A DNA stretch of 64,000 bases, from contig NZ_CP107845.1 in assembly GCF_041431415.1 (NCBI RefSeq), positions 7,812,001 through 7,876,000 on the forward strand. Reading direction: 5' to 3'. The notes beneath the pieces were generated by a model that was given only the letters and a program-made list of their open reading frames with translations, ran no database searches and was not told the origin of the DNA. The stretch's first letter is position 1. Every line of letters starts with the position of its first letter. This document shows positions 44,697 to 53,468 of the stretch, in pieces. Made by a program: the position numbers and the translations under genes. The DNA comes from Streptomyces sp. NBC_00513 (GTDB taxonomy: Bacteria; Actinomycetota; Actinomycetes; Streptomycetales; Streptomycetaceae).

Positions 44697-45577
44697 ATGT
44701 TCCAGCGCTACTGCCGTCGACGCTGGGTTGGCGCAGTTGTGGCGACCGTATCGGTGATGGCTCGCGGGGTAACCGCGGCCTTCGACCGTGCGCTTACGCG
44801 CTATCTCTTCAGGAACGGGATCGAGTCCGGCATCACCGCCGCGTTCACACGCAAGGGCATCGACGGGCCGGGAACCAAGAACAACATTGCGGCACCCGGT
44901 GGTTGTGGCGGTGAGGCCGTCCGTTTCGTCATTCCGAAGCGAGGCAAGGCCCACCACACCGAGATGACCAACCTCGGCTCGGTACAGCGGGGACACCGTA
45001 ACCAGTGGCCCTTCGACACCACCTGGTCCACTGCCACCACCCCCGGCTTCATCGCCGCCCGGTGCTACGGAGCCTGGGTGAGACCTCACCGCGACCCCAC
45101 CAGCCACCACCAGGGCACCTTCCCCCAACACGAGCTCCGCCTGCACCGTCCCAACTGGCTTGCACGGCATGGGAACAAGGCAGGCGGCACGCCCGACGTG
45201 GTGAATCATTACGATGTCGTCGCCATCACCGCCACTACCCCGTGCGTCTCCGTTCCGCCGGCCGCGCCCGCCCCCGGGCGAGCACGAAGACCAACGCGAC
45301 GTCCTCGCCGGGCTTGTCCGGCGCATCGGCATCGACATCCGTGTCGGCACGGGCATCCGGACCGACCCCGGCTGCGCTGGGCTCGAAACCCGCCGCCGCG
45401 CACGCCATCCCGATGGACACCGAATCCGAGCAGGACGTCGACAGCTACGCCGAGTCCTGGCCGAGACCGGCATCTCCAGGTAAACCCCGATCACCCTCTC
45501 CATGGGCAGCGCACCGCGCGCCGTCAGCCTCGTCCTGCGCAACCGGGCCGGTACGGCACGGAACCGGACGGGCGGAC
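44697..45577 (+). pseudogene. Decayed copy of the LAETG-anchored lyase-like gene
   Basis: Starts MFQRYCRRRW against MFQRYSRTRR of the intact gene, and runs parallel through GIESGITAAFTRKGIDGPGT, APGGCGGEAVRFVIPKRGK and HTEM. It then lacks about 80 residues and resumes at RGHRNQWPFDTTWSTATTPG, RLHRPNWLARHGNKAGGTP and VVNHYD. The linker (IPMDTESEQDVDSYAE against IPMDTGSDQDTDNNAK) is in a second frame, and the sorting signal LAETGIS plus tail is in a third, followed by an in-frame stop. Internal deletion, at least two frameshifts and a nonsense codon. Confidence 0.85.
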
Positions 45578-45956
45578 ACGGGGAGCACGAATGACCAATC
45601 AGGGATCAGCCTTGTATCTGTTGAAGCCCGTTGGATTCTCGGAGAGGCGTCCAACGTAGGGCCCGAATGTTCAACAACCTTCGGGCACCTGCTCTTTGGC
45701 CTACCACCGCGAGATAGCTGATTGAGCGCCGCCTCCTGTGCCGTCCACACGGCCTGCGTTGCTGTCGGTCTCAGCGGTACAAGCTGTTCCAGATCGCACC
45801 ACGGAGAGGGGCGCTGGACACGAAGTCGTACCCGTTGCGATGTGGCCACTTCGACAGGATCTCCGAGCTGATCGGCGACCCGGCGACCCGGCGTGCGCGA
45901 TAGGCGACCGGCAGATGGATGCCTGTGGAAACAGGCTCGACAGATAAGGGATGTCA

Positions 45957-46730
45957 GTGAGTGGTAGCCGTTGTCCGGATTGCGGCACCGTCGACGCCGA
46001 CTGCGGGTGTGCCCTGCGTGCAGGTTTTGAACCGACTCGCATACGCCCATACGTGACACTGGTCGACCCCGGCGAGACAGAGGCCTCGGCGTCCCGGTCA
46101 CCTCTGCGAAGCGCGGTGGCACTGCAGCCGGACGACACGCCAGTGTACGGCTTGCGTCGACCCCCGGAAGTTCCAGCGTGGTCGAAAGCCCAGGCTCCCA
46201 CCCGGGGCAGTTCCGACACCCTCCAACTCCGTTCCGTTGACGGCACACCAGCCCCGAAGGGGAGCGCGCCGGCCGGGGAACCCCAGAGTGCTTGTGCCGA
46301 CTGCGTGTCCGGGGGGCGGAGCGGCCGCGCTCCCCGGCAGCTGACACCCCTTCTGCTCGCTCTGGCATCGGGTATCGCGATCGGCGGGACCGCCATGGCG
46401 TGTTGGATGACGCTGGGAACCCCGCGCAGTGACATTGCATCCCTGGGTGTGACCCCCCCCGTCCCTGTGGCCGGCACGACCCCTTCCGTTTCATCCGGCA
46501 CCAGCCGTCCCACCAGCGGGAAGCCGACTCTTCGGCAGGGGGACTCGGGTGCGGAGGTGCGGAAGCTACAGCGGCTGCTGGCCGCGCGGGGGGTGTACAA
46601 GGGCGAGATCAACGGGCAATTCGACAAGAGATTGAGGACGGCAGTTTCCCAGTTCCAAAAGGACCAGGGCATCCGAGTTGACAACTGGGGCACCTACGGG
46701 CCGAAAACCCGAAAGGTGCTGGAGGAATAG
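45957..46730 (+). CDS. Membrane-anchored peptidoglycan-binding protein
   Basis: A 257-residue protein. A cytoplasmic N-terminus has a zinc-ribbon-like CPDCGTVDADCGC and the segment EPTRIRPYVTLVDP seen in many Streptomyces proteins. One membrane helix lies at about 130-150 (LTPLLLALASGIAIGGTAM), then an outer Ser/Thr/Pro linker, and a PG_binding_1 domain at about 195-255 (LRQGDSGAEVRKLQRLLAAR, GQFDKRLRTAVSQFQKDQGI). It would link the membrane to the wall. GTG at 45957 has AAGGG 6 nt upstream. The ATG two codons earlier abuts that site and is less likely. Confidence 0.83.
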   Translation: MSGSRCPDCGTVDADCGCALRAGFEPTRIRPYVTLVDPGETEASASRSPLRSAVALQPDDTPVYGLRRPPEVPAWSKAQAPTRGSSDTLQLRSVDGTPAPKGSAPAGEPQSACADCVSGGRSGRAPRQLTPLLLALASGIAIGGTAMACWMTLGTPRSDIASLGVTPPVPVAGTTPSVSSGTSRPTSGKPTLRQGDSGAEVRKLQRLLAARGVYKGEINGQFDKRLRTAVSQFQKDQGIRVDNWGTYGPKTRKVLEE

Positions 46731-46894
46731 AAGAGGTTGGAGACGGCGTGGCCCTGGCGACCTGTCCAAGAGAGCATCGGTTCGTGGCCGGGGCCCCGCT
46801 GGCTGCCGCCTCAAGCGTGCCCGAGAACCTTTCTTTGCGGACGGCGGTTTCGTACACCGCAGGAGCGGGGGCTGTATCGCGGCACCACGCGGCC

Positions 46895-47070
46895 TGGCGC
46901 GATCAGCAGCAGCCTGTCCTTCAGCGGAAGGCTCCACGGCCGGCGCCCTTGCAGACCCCGTCCGCACCCTCGCGCCGCAAAACGATCACCAGCTTGCCGA
47001 ACCGGCGCGGGCTCAGCCCGGTGAACGGGGCTGTCCAGGAAGGCTCCGACGCCGTTATCACACCAGCCAT
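46895..47070 (-). mobile_element. 5' remnant of an IS5-type transposase
   Basis: The minus strand reads VITASEPSWTAPFTGLSPRR and FGKLVIVLRREGADG, the N-terminus of a common Streptomyces IS5-family transposase. It continues one frame over with RPWSLPLKDRLLLIA and is then lost. One frameshift, no catalytic part, no inverted repeats. It lies just beyond the truncated 3' end of the neighbouring minus-strand gene. Confidence 0.65.
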
Positions 47071-47118
47071 ACCAAGATCGTCCCACTGGCTGACCAACGG
47101 CTTCGGCCCACCCATCCA

Positions 47119-47487
47119 TCAGCTGCCGCTCAGCGGCGATCGCCACGTGGGATCGTGGCGCGATCTTCTCGTCAGGTGGGAGTTGAGGAGTCGGAGCCCC
47201 GTGGACTCCGAGATCCGAAAGGCGACGTCGAGGAATTCCCCCGGATCGATGATCCGTGAGGGTTCGGCACCACCGAAGGCGGGCGGAGGCGGGGGAATTT
47301 CCTCGGCCGTACGGAAAGCGAAACGACGGGTCGTCCCGCACGGCCGACACGCGCCCTCGCAACCGGCCACGAGGTCGTCGCCGTGCTGTTGCAGCCGGTG
47401 CCGGCGGTCGAAGTTGCCGGCACCGCACGCACAGGGATGCAGGTCCATGTACAGGTGCGCTTCGAACGATGAGCGTGCCGTCACCAT
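47119..47487 (-). pseudogene. Truncated conserved Streptomyces cysteine-rich protein
   Basis: The first 90 codons (HLYMDLHPCACGAGNFDRRH, CRPCGTTRRFAFR, FGGAEPSRIIDPGEFLDVA) look like a conserved Streptomyces hypothetical with CxC and CxxC metal-site candidates. The remainder (from about RISESTG) is unlike the family, so the 3' part is probably replaced at the IS5 remnant. ATG at 47487 without a clear ribosome site. Function unknown. Confidence 0.5.
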
Positions 47488-47533
47488 GGAATGAACTTAC
47501 GTCTGTTCGATGGATGCGGACGGAAGAGTCGTC

Positions 47534-48753
47534 TCACCGGGTGGGGTTCGAGCGGTCGAGCCGAGCGGTGACGGGTGTGGCCGCGATGCCGTGCAGGAGT
47601 ACGGAGAGCAGCACGGTGAAGGTCACCACGGCCCACAGCTCGCGCGTGGGTGCGGCGAAATCCGCCTCTCCGCGCGCGTAGGCCAAGTAGAAGAAGGAAC
47701 CGATGCCCCGGATGCCGAACACCGCGATGGCGACCCGCTCCTTCCCCGAGGCCTTCCCCCGCATCTGGACCGCCCAGCCCACGACCGGGCGGATCAGCAG
47801 GAAGAGAACCAGGCCGAGGAGGGCTCCGCGCCAGGTCAATGCTCCCAGACCGCCATCGGCCACGTAGCCGCCGACGAGAAAGAGGATGACGGCGGTGAGC
47901 AGCCGCTCCACTTGGTCGGTGAAGGCGTGCATGACGCGGTGGTAGCCATGGGCGCGTTCCGCGTTGCGGATGGTGCAGGCGGCGACGAAGACGGCGAGGA
48001 AGCCGTACCCGTGGAGGAGCTCCGTCAGCCCGTAGGCCGTAAAGGTCGCGGCGAGCGCGACGAAGCCCTCGCGATGTTCGGCGAGCCGCAGTGCTTTCCA
48101 GGCGGCCTGGAAGAACATTCATCCCAGGAGCCGCCCGACGGCGAGTCCCACCAGCAGCCCGACCACGCTGCGCACCAGGATGTCGCTCCACACCCAGTGC
48201 CAGAGTCATTCCGTGGACCAGCCCGTCGCGGAGGCCGTGGTCAACGCGATGGCGGCCAGGACGAAGGGGAAGGCGAGTCCGTCATTGAGTCCGGCCTCGC
48301 TGGTCAACGCGAAGCGGACCTCGTCCTCGTCGTCTTCCTCGTCGGTCGGCTCACCCACCCGCACTTCGGCGGCGAGAACGGGGTCGGTGGGAGCGAGAGC
48401 GGCCGCCACCAGCAGGATCGTCAGCGGCATGGCCAGGCCCAACAGCCGCCATGTCGTCGCCCAGGCCCGCAGCCCCGGTGGCCTGTTGATGGCCAGACCC
48501 GCGCCCATCAACGCGACCACGACACAGACCTCCGTGAGGTGCTCCACCATGACGCGGTGCCGAACGGGGTCGAGGTCGGGGAGCGCATCGAGTGGCAGCA
48601 GGAACACCAGGAATCCAGCTGCCAGGAACACCATGGGCAGTGACAGCGGCCGTTTCGCCAAGGCGGTGGGCGCAGCATCGCCGCGCACAGAGCCCCCAGC
48701 CCCGCGCAGGCGTACACCACGTCGATCCCCGTCAAACCCAGCAAGCCGATCAC
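47534..48753 (-). pseudogene. CPA1-type Na+/H+ antiporter with two nonsense codons and a frameshift
   Basis: Reading from 48753: IGLLGLTGIDVVYACAGLGA, a frameshift near 48670, then PLSLPMVFLAAGFLVFLLP and EAGLNDGLAFPFVLAAIALT (the antiporter ND motif). There is a TGA after WSTE, then LWHWVWSDILVRSVVGLLVG and GRLLG, a second TGA, then FFQAAWKALRLAEHREGFVA and a normal C-terminus. The frame is continuous across both TGA codons, and tryptophan is the expected residue at both places, so each looks like a TGG to TGA change. About 400 codons in all, otherwise complete. Confidence 0.82.
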
Positions 48754-48914
48754 CGTTTCTCCATGGAGTGCTCTCCTCCTGGTCTGCCCGACTTCGCAGG
48801 TCCCAGCCCGATTCCGCTCCGCTGCCTCGTGCTGAGGGCGGATCGCCGCGAAGTGGAAGGCGGCTGCTTCAATCGGGCCTGTGGCATAGTGGGGTATTCG
48901 TGTAGGTATCGTGC

Positions 48915-50411
48915 GTGATGTCTGTGTCGGCGCTGCCGAGGAGTGCTGTTGTGGCGTCTGACGCGAGGTCCCGGCCGGGCGGCCTCGGCAGGAATCGGGT
49001 GACGGCGACGCTCGCGCTGCTGTCGTTCGCCATGTTCACCGTCTCCCTCGACCAGTACATCGTCGTCGTGGCACTCCCCGACATTGCCGACGACCTCGGA
49101 TACTCCGCACGGACCCTCCAGTCCGTGATCAGTGCCTACGCCGTGGCTTCCGCAGGCTTTCTCCTGTTCGGCGGACGTACGGCGGACCTCCTCGGTCACC
49201 GCCGGGTACTGGCCACAGGGCTCGCCCTCTACGCAGGGGCGGCCCTTGTCGGCGGACTGGCGACCGGGCCCCCGATGCTGCTCGCCGCCCGCGTGGTCCA
49301 GGGCCTCGGCGGCGCGCTGGTCTTCCCCACCACGCTGGCCCTCATCAACGTCACGTTCACCGAAGGCGGTCCGCGCAACCGCGCGTTGGGAATCTGGGGC
49401 GGAGCGGGCGCGGCCGGACTGGTGATCGGCGTTCTCCTCGGCGGAGTGTTGACCCACGTTTTCGGCTGGGAAGCGGTGTTCCTGGTCAACGTCGCGCTGG
49501 CGGTGCCCGCCCTGCTGCTCGCGTTCGTCCTGATTCCGAAGGACGGGCCGCGCGACAGGAAGTGCGGATTCGACCTGCCCGGCGCGCTCAGCGTCACCTT
49601 CGGCGTCACGCTGATCGTGTTCGCGCTGGTCCAGGGGCCGGATCTGGGCTGGCGCTCGCCGGGCATCCTCGCAAGCTCCGCGGCGGGGCTTCTTCTGCTG
49701 GGTGTGTTCGCGCTGGTGGAGGGTCGCAGCGACGATCCGCTCGTCCCGCCCAGGTTGCTCGCCAACAACAGTCTCGTCACGAGCCTTGTGATCGCCTTCT
49801 TGTTCATGGCGACGTTCGGCTCCGTGCTGTACTTCCTCTCGCTGTACTTCCAGGAGGTTCTCGGCTATGACGCTCTCCAGACGGGAGCGGGCTTCATCGT
49901 CCCGACGGCGGTCGTCGTCGTCGGGTCGACGACGGCCGGTCGAATGGTGACCCGGTTCGGACTCCGCCGCACGCTGCTCGGCGCCCTCGCCATCGGTACG
50001 GTCGGAGCCGTCCTGTTGGGCCAGACAATCACCTCGGACGGTTCCTACGGCTCCCTCGTCCCGGGGCTCGTCGCGCTCAGCGTGGGTGATGGCATCGTGT
50101 TCACCGGCATGTTCATCGCCGCCGGAACCGGCGTGGCCGACGGCGACCAGGGCACCGCGTCGGGAATCGCATCCACCGGTTCGGGAATGGGAGCTGCCGT
50201 GGGCCTCGCTGTTCTGGTGCTCGTGGCGACGTCGGGTCTGCACGGTTCGAGCGGGGAGGAACTGCGGAACCGGACGGCCCACGGCATCAGCACCACCCTG
50301 TATGTGATCGCGGCGGGGATCGCCCTGACCTTCCTCGTCGTCCTCTTCCGACGCGAGAGGACGGCGGTGGCGGAGACGGCTCCGCCGCCTGGCCGGGGGC
50401 GCCGCTGCTGA
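48915..50411 (+). CDS. DHA2-family MFS drug exporter
   Basis: A proton-coupled exporter of 498 residues with 14 predicted membrane segments. It has DHA2 features: SLDQYIVVVALPDIADDLG in helix 1, GGRTADLLGHRRVL (motif A), ARVVQGLGGALVFPTTLALI (motif B), GIWGGAGAAGLVIGVLLGGV (motif C). Start GTG 48915 or ATG 48918. A TAGGTA box 6 nt before the GTG and the lack of a ribosome site suggest a leaderless message. No adjacent TetR or MarR gene, so the inducer is unknown. Confidence 0.87.
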   Translation: MMSVSALPRSAVVASDARSRPGGLGRNRVTATLALLSFAMFTVSLDQYIVVVALPDIADDLGYSARTLQSVISAYAVASAGFLLFGGRTADLLGHRRVLATGLALYAGAALVGGLATGPPMLLAARVVQGLGGALVFPTTLALINVTFTEGGPRNRALGIWGGAGAAGLVIGVLLGGVLTHVFGWEAVFLVNVALAVPALLLAFVLIPKDGPRDRKCGFDLPGALSVTFGVTLIVFALVQGPDLGWRSPGILASSAAGLLLLGVFALVEGRSDDPLVPPRLLANNSLVTSLVIAFLFMATFGSVLYFLSLYFQEVLGYDALQTGAGFIVPTAVVVVGSTTAGRMVTRFGLRRTLLGALAIGTVGAVLLGQTITSDGSYGSLVPGLVALSVGDGIVFTGMFIAAGTGVADGDQGTASGIASTGSGMGAAVGLAVLVLVATSGLHGSSGEELRNRTAHGISTTLYVIAAGIALTFLVVLFRRERTAVAETAPPPGRGRRC

Positions 50412-50617
50412 CGGCCGCCACGGGCTCGGCGATCGGCTCCCCGAGGCCTTGGCGGCGCACCATTTCGCTCGGAGGACCGGTTCGCGTCCGGCGCGGCGGC
50501 CATGTCGCATCGATGGTTCTCAGGGCAGGGAGGATCACCGCATGTCGCCATGCGCCGGCCGGCAGGTACTCGAAGACGAGAGACATGGCGCTATCCTGAA
50601 CTCTTTTGCTGGGAGCC

Positions 50618-51300
50618 ATGGGGCAGATGGAGTTCCGGTTGCTCGGAGCGGCGTCGGTCGTCACCGAGACCGGCGGTCTGCCGCTCGGTCCCGTCAAAAG
50701 GCGCAGCCTGCTGGCCACGCTGCTGTTGCGCCCCAATTATCCCGTGCTGGTCGACCACTTGACGACCGCTCTGTGGGAACAAGAGCCTCCGGCGCGCCCG
50801 CAGTGTCATCCAAGGCCATGTTTCGCAGTTGGGCCACTGACGAGTGTCGACGCCGGGGCGCACGGCGTCGAGTTGGTCACCCAGGGCCCGGCGTACGTCC
50901 TGCGCATGCCGAAGATCCTGCTGGACGTGCACCGCTTCGAAGATCTGGTGGCTCGGACCCGTGAGCAGCGTGGCCCGGCCGAGGCCGTGACGATGTGCCG
51001 AGAGACGCTGTCGCTGTGGCAAGGGCCGGCTCTGGCCGACGTGTGCCCGAGCCCACCGCTGCTGGCCGCCGCGCAGGCGTTGGAGGAGCTGCGGCTGGCC
51101 GCGGCGGAGCAACTGGCGGCGGGCTGCGCGCGATTGGGTGACCATGCCGGGGCCGCCACTGTTCTGCGCGCTGAGGCAGTGGCCCACCCGCTGCGCGAAT
51201 CGCTGTCCGTCGCGCTCATGGAGGCGCTGCAGAGAGCGGGGCGCCGTTCGGAGGCGCTGGACTGGTTCCATCGCACCCGGGTTTCGATCGGACGGCCCGG
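50618..51300 (+). pseudogene. SARP/BTAD regulator, frame-scrambled in the middle and cut at the 3' end
   Basis: The N-terminal winged helix starts FRLLGAASVVTETGGLPLGP and KRRSLLATLLLRPNYPVLVD. About 20 codons after LWEQEPPA are in a wrong frame. The expected ARSVIQGHVSQLGH is readable one base over, and the original frame is restored before SVDAGAHGVELVTQGPAYVL. The BTAD helices are good (VHRFEDLVARTREQ, CRETLSLWQGPALADV, ALMEALQRAGRRSEALDWFH) but end at HRTRV, where the last helices should continue. The frame then enters an IS remnant. DNA binding is probably lost. Confidence 0.7.
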
Positions 51301-51511
51301 CCGTCGAATGCGTCCAGTGCGGCTTGGGCCGCGCCGCGCACGGCATCGTCGGACGAGGCGCAGGGCGATGGCCAACACCGCGTTCGGCACACCCGACGCC
51401 CTCGACCGCAAACTCCGCAGAGAGATACGGAGAATCCAGCTTCGACCCCACCTCAGCGACGGCTGCCTCGCCGCCACCGGCCTGACCCTCGCACCACCGA
51501 CCCCACCCTGA
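51300..51511 (+). mobile_element. 3' remnant of a transposase fused to the SARP tail
   Basis: The last 50 codons (ANTAFGTPDALDRKLRREIR, RIQLRPHLSDGCLAATGLTL) are the C-terminus of an IS630-like DDE transposase. They are in frame with the SARP fragment upstream, so the element's end replaced the last BTAD helices. The 5' part of the transposase is gone. Confidence 0.65.
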
Positions 51512-52051
51512 AATCCTCAGTTAGCCACTGCTACCGCCGGTGAACCGGCCCGGACCGCCGAGGCCGGACGGCACACTGCGCGGGTGACCACGACCCCCGC
51601 CTGAACCGGGTTCGGAAACCTCCACGCTCAGACCCCGACGCCAGCGCGTGCGTCCAAACCCTCCCGACCTGGCTCCGGCCGCCCACTCGGTTCAAGAAAC
51701 AGCCGTTCGGCAACCCGTCACGAGGTGGGACGGGTCTTCGCAACCGGCGAGGCGTACACCACGAGAAGACCGCGGTGCCGTCCGCTGTGGGGGAGCGACC
51801 ACGTTGGTGCCGATCGGTCACCGACAGGCGTTCCGCGCCGGGGGTGCGGTGGTGGCGCTGGCCGGCAGGGCGCCCCAGGGGTGCGGCTGTAGGTGGAAAA
51901 TCCCGTCCGGCCCCGCTCGACATGCTCACAGCGCCCCCGGACCGGAGGGTCAGGGGGCGTCACCGCCCCAGAGCCACGGCCCGGGACGGGTCATGCGCCC
52001 GGGAGCCGTAGTCGGCCCGGCAGCCTGGCCCGTGCATCCCCAACGGCGTGG
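51512..52051. other. Stretch without a recognised gene
   Basis: About 540 bp. Overlapping frames on both strands have no ribosome site or recognisable motif. No hairpin terminator was found for the ATP-binding protein gene ending at 52052. Confidence 0.4.
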
Positions 52052-52498
52052 TCAACAGTGCAGCTCCGCCCAGACCAGCTGACCGGTGACCGTCGGCCGG
52101 ACTCCCCAGGCACTGCTCAGCGTCTCCACCAGCAGCAGGCCGCGGCCCGTGCAGCTCTCGACGCGGACCGCGTGCGTACGAGAACGGGGGTCGAAACCCG
52201 GCCCTGGGTCCTCGACTTCCAGCCGCACCACCCGTTGGCCTGTGTCGGGGCATCGCAGGGCCAGGGTGATCCGGGCCGGGATGCCGCCGTGGCGCACGGC
52301 GTTGGTGGCCAGTTCGCTCGCGATCAGGAGGAGGTCGTCGCTCGGCTCGTACAGGTGCCATCCGGCGAGCCGGGCAGTGATCCAGGTCCGCAGCAGGCGT
52401 GGAGCCTTGAGGTCCGCGGGCAGCTCGTAGCGGTGTGTGCACGGGGTGACCTTGCGGAAGCTCGGAGCGGTTGTGGTGAGGCGGGTGATGCGAGGCAT
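52052..52498 (-). CDS. Anti-sigma-type ATP-binding protein (HATPase_c)
   Basis: A 148-residue GHKL-domain protein. N-box LIASELATNAVRHGG, G1 box VEDPGPGFDPR, G2 box TGRGLLLVETLSSAWG, ending in the family-typical GQLVWAEL. The ATG at 52498 has GAGGAG upstream. It lies 61 nt downstream of the quinol monooxygenase-like gene on the same strand. Target sigma factor or partner unknown. It is not a close copy of the one at 16778. Confidence 0.87.
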   Translation of the reverse strand: MPRITRLTTTAPSFRKVTPCTHRYELPADLKAPRLLRTWITARLAGWHLYEPSDDLLLIASELATNAVRHGGIPARITLALRCPDTGQRVVRLEVEDPGPGFDPRSRTHAVRVESCTGRGLLLVETLSSAWGVRPTVTGQLVWAELHC

Positions 52499-52559
52499 GA
52501 GATCTCCTCGGCTTGCCGGTACTGAGGGAGCCCGCCTGTGATGAGCGGGCAGGCGGCCG

Positions 52560-52889
52560 TCAGGCCGGGTCCGCCGTGGCGGTGACGGGGATCTCGCGCA
52601 GTGGAATCAGCCTGATCGGCTCCGCGAGGAGTTCTGCGACGCGGGCTGCGAAGGCCTGGAAGTGGGGCGTGGCCATGTGGAAGTCGAGAGCCTCCTGGTC
52701 GGCCCAGGTCTCGCGCACGTAGAACGTGCCGGGCTCTTCCAGCAGCTCGAACAGCGTGTAGTCGAAGCAACCGCCCTCGGCGCGGGACGGCTCGACAAGT
52801 GCGGTCAGGGCGTCCTGCAGCGCTTGGCGGCGGGCCGGCTTCGCGCATACGCGTGCAAGGGCGACGATCGGGTGGGAACGGGGGGACAT
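52560..52889 (-). CDS. Antibiotic biosynthesis monooxygenase (ABM/YgiN-like) domain protein
   Basis: A 109-residue dimeric alpha/beta-barrel protein without cofactor: VALARVCAKPARRQALQDAL, then EGGCFDYTLFELLEEPGTFY, VRETWADQEALDFHMATPHF. This group includes quinol oxidases and small heme or polyketide monooxygenases. The ATG at 52889 has GGAG 8 nt upstream. An HxlR regulator and a DJ-1-like fragment nearby point to a quinone/electrophile-stress role (inference). Confidence 0.84.
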   Translation of the reverse strand: MSPRSHPIVALARVCAKPARRQALQDALTALVEPSRAEGGCFDYTLFELLEEPGTFYVRETWADQEALDFHMATPHFQAFAARVAELLAEPIRLIPLREIPVTATADPA

Positions 52890-53152
52890 GGTTTTCTCCG
52901 TAAGGTGTTGGCCGGCCCGGGAGGGCCGGATGTGGCTTATGGTTCTCTGCCTTCAGTGGCTGCCAAGGAGTGGCCGTCCGGTTCTCCGGGGCGCCCTGGC
53001 TGCTGATTGAGATATGCGCGCTTTGTGCGGTCGCTGTTTATGGAGACGACGGCGGGGTGTTCCTCGGGTCAACGGGATCTCGTTCGGCATCTCGTTCATC
53101 CCGCTTCCTCTCACGGTGGTCTTGTCCCCCGGGGCGGCCGCCCGGCGTCGAG

Positions 53153-53303
53153 TCACTGCCGTCCGGTGACGGCGGCGACGGCCTGCTCGGCGACGCCGGC
53201 GGCGCTGGCCGGGTTCTGCCCGGTGACCAGCCGGCCGTCGGTGACGACCTGGTACTCCCAGAGGCCTGCGGCGACGACATCGGCCCCGAGGTCCTCCAGC
53301 CGG
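53153..53303 (-). pseudogene. C-terminal fragment of a DJ-1/PfpI-family protein
   Basis: About 50 codons read LEDLGADVVAAGLWEYQVVT, DGRLVTGQNPASAAGVAEQA and a stop, the C-terminal strand and helix of DJ-1/PfpI proteins. The nucleophile-elbow part is absent upstream. It faces the HxlR gene divergently, a frequent arrangement for these two families. Confidence 0.65.
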
Positions 53304-53379
53304 GACTGCGACGTTCCGGGCTGCTGGCCGGGGGTCCGGGCGGGGCGCCGACGAGGAAGCCGGCGACCCGTTCAGAACG

Positions 53380-53417
53380 CTACCCCCGGGGGTGTAGTAA
53401 CCTGCAAGGGAGGCTAC
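53380..53417. promoter_or_regulatory. Inverted repeats upstream of the HxlR gene
   Basis: CTACCCCCGGGGGTGTAG (53380-53397) is a near-perfect inverted repeat, and GTAG (53394-53397) pairs again with CTAC (53414-53417) around a 16-nt centre. HxlR proteins usually bind GTA(G/A)...TAC-type repeats at their own promoter, so this is the likely autoregulatory site, 50-90 nt upstream of the start. Confidence 0.45.
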
Positions 53418-53468
53418 TTCCCCATGGGAAGTGTCGAGGTGGAAAGCATACTGAGAGGAGTGGAAGCC

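Noticed and set aside
47534..48753. Use of TGA as tryptophan or selenocysteine in the antiporter
   Set aside because: All other genes in the window use TGG for Trp and TGA as stop. No SECIS-like hairpin was seen, and a separate frameshift shows that the gene is broken.
48750..50510. A 586-codon minus-strand open frame opposite the DHA2 exporter
   Set aside because: The plus strand has all MFS motifs and 14 membrane helices. The minus translation is charged low-complexity sequence.
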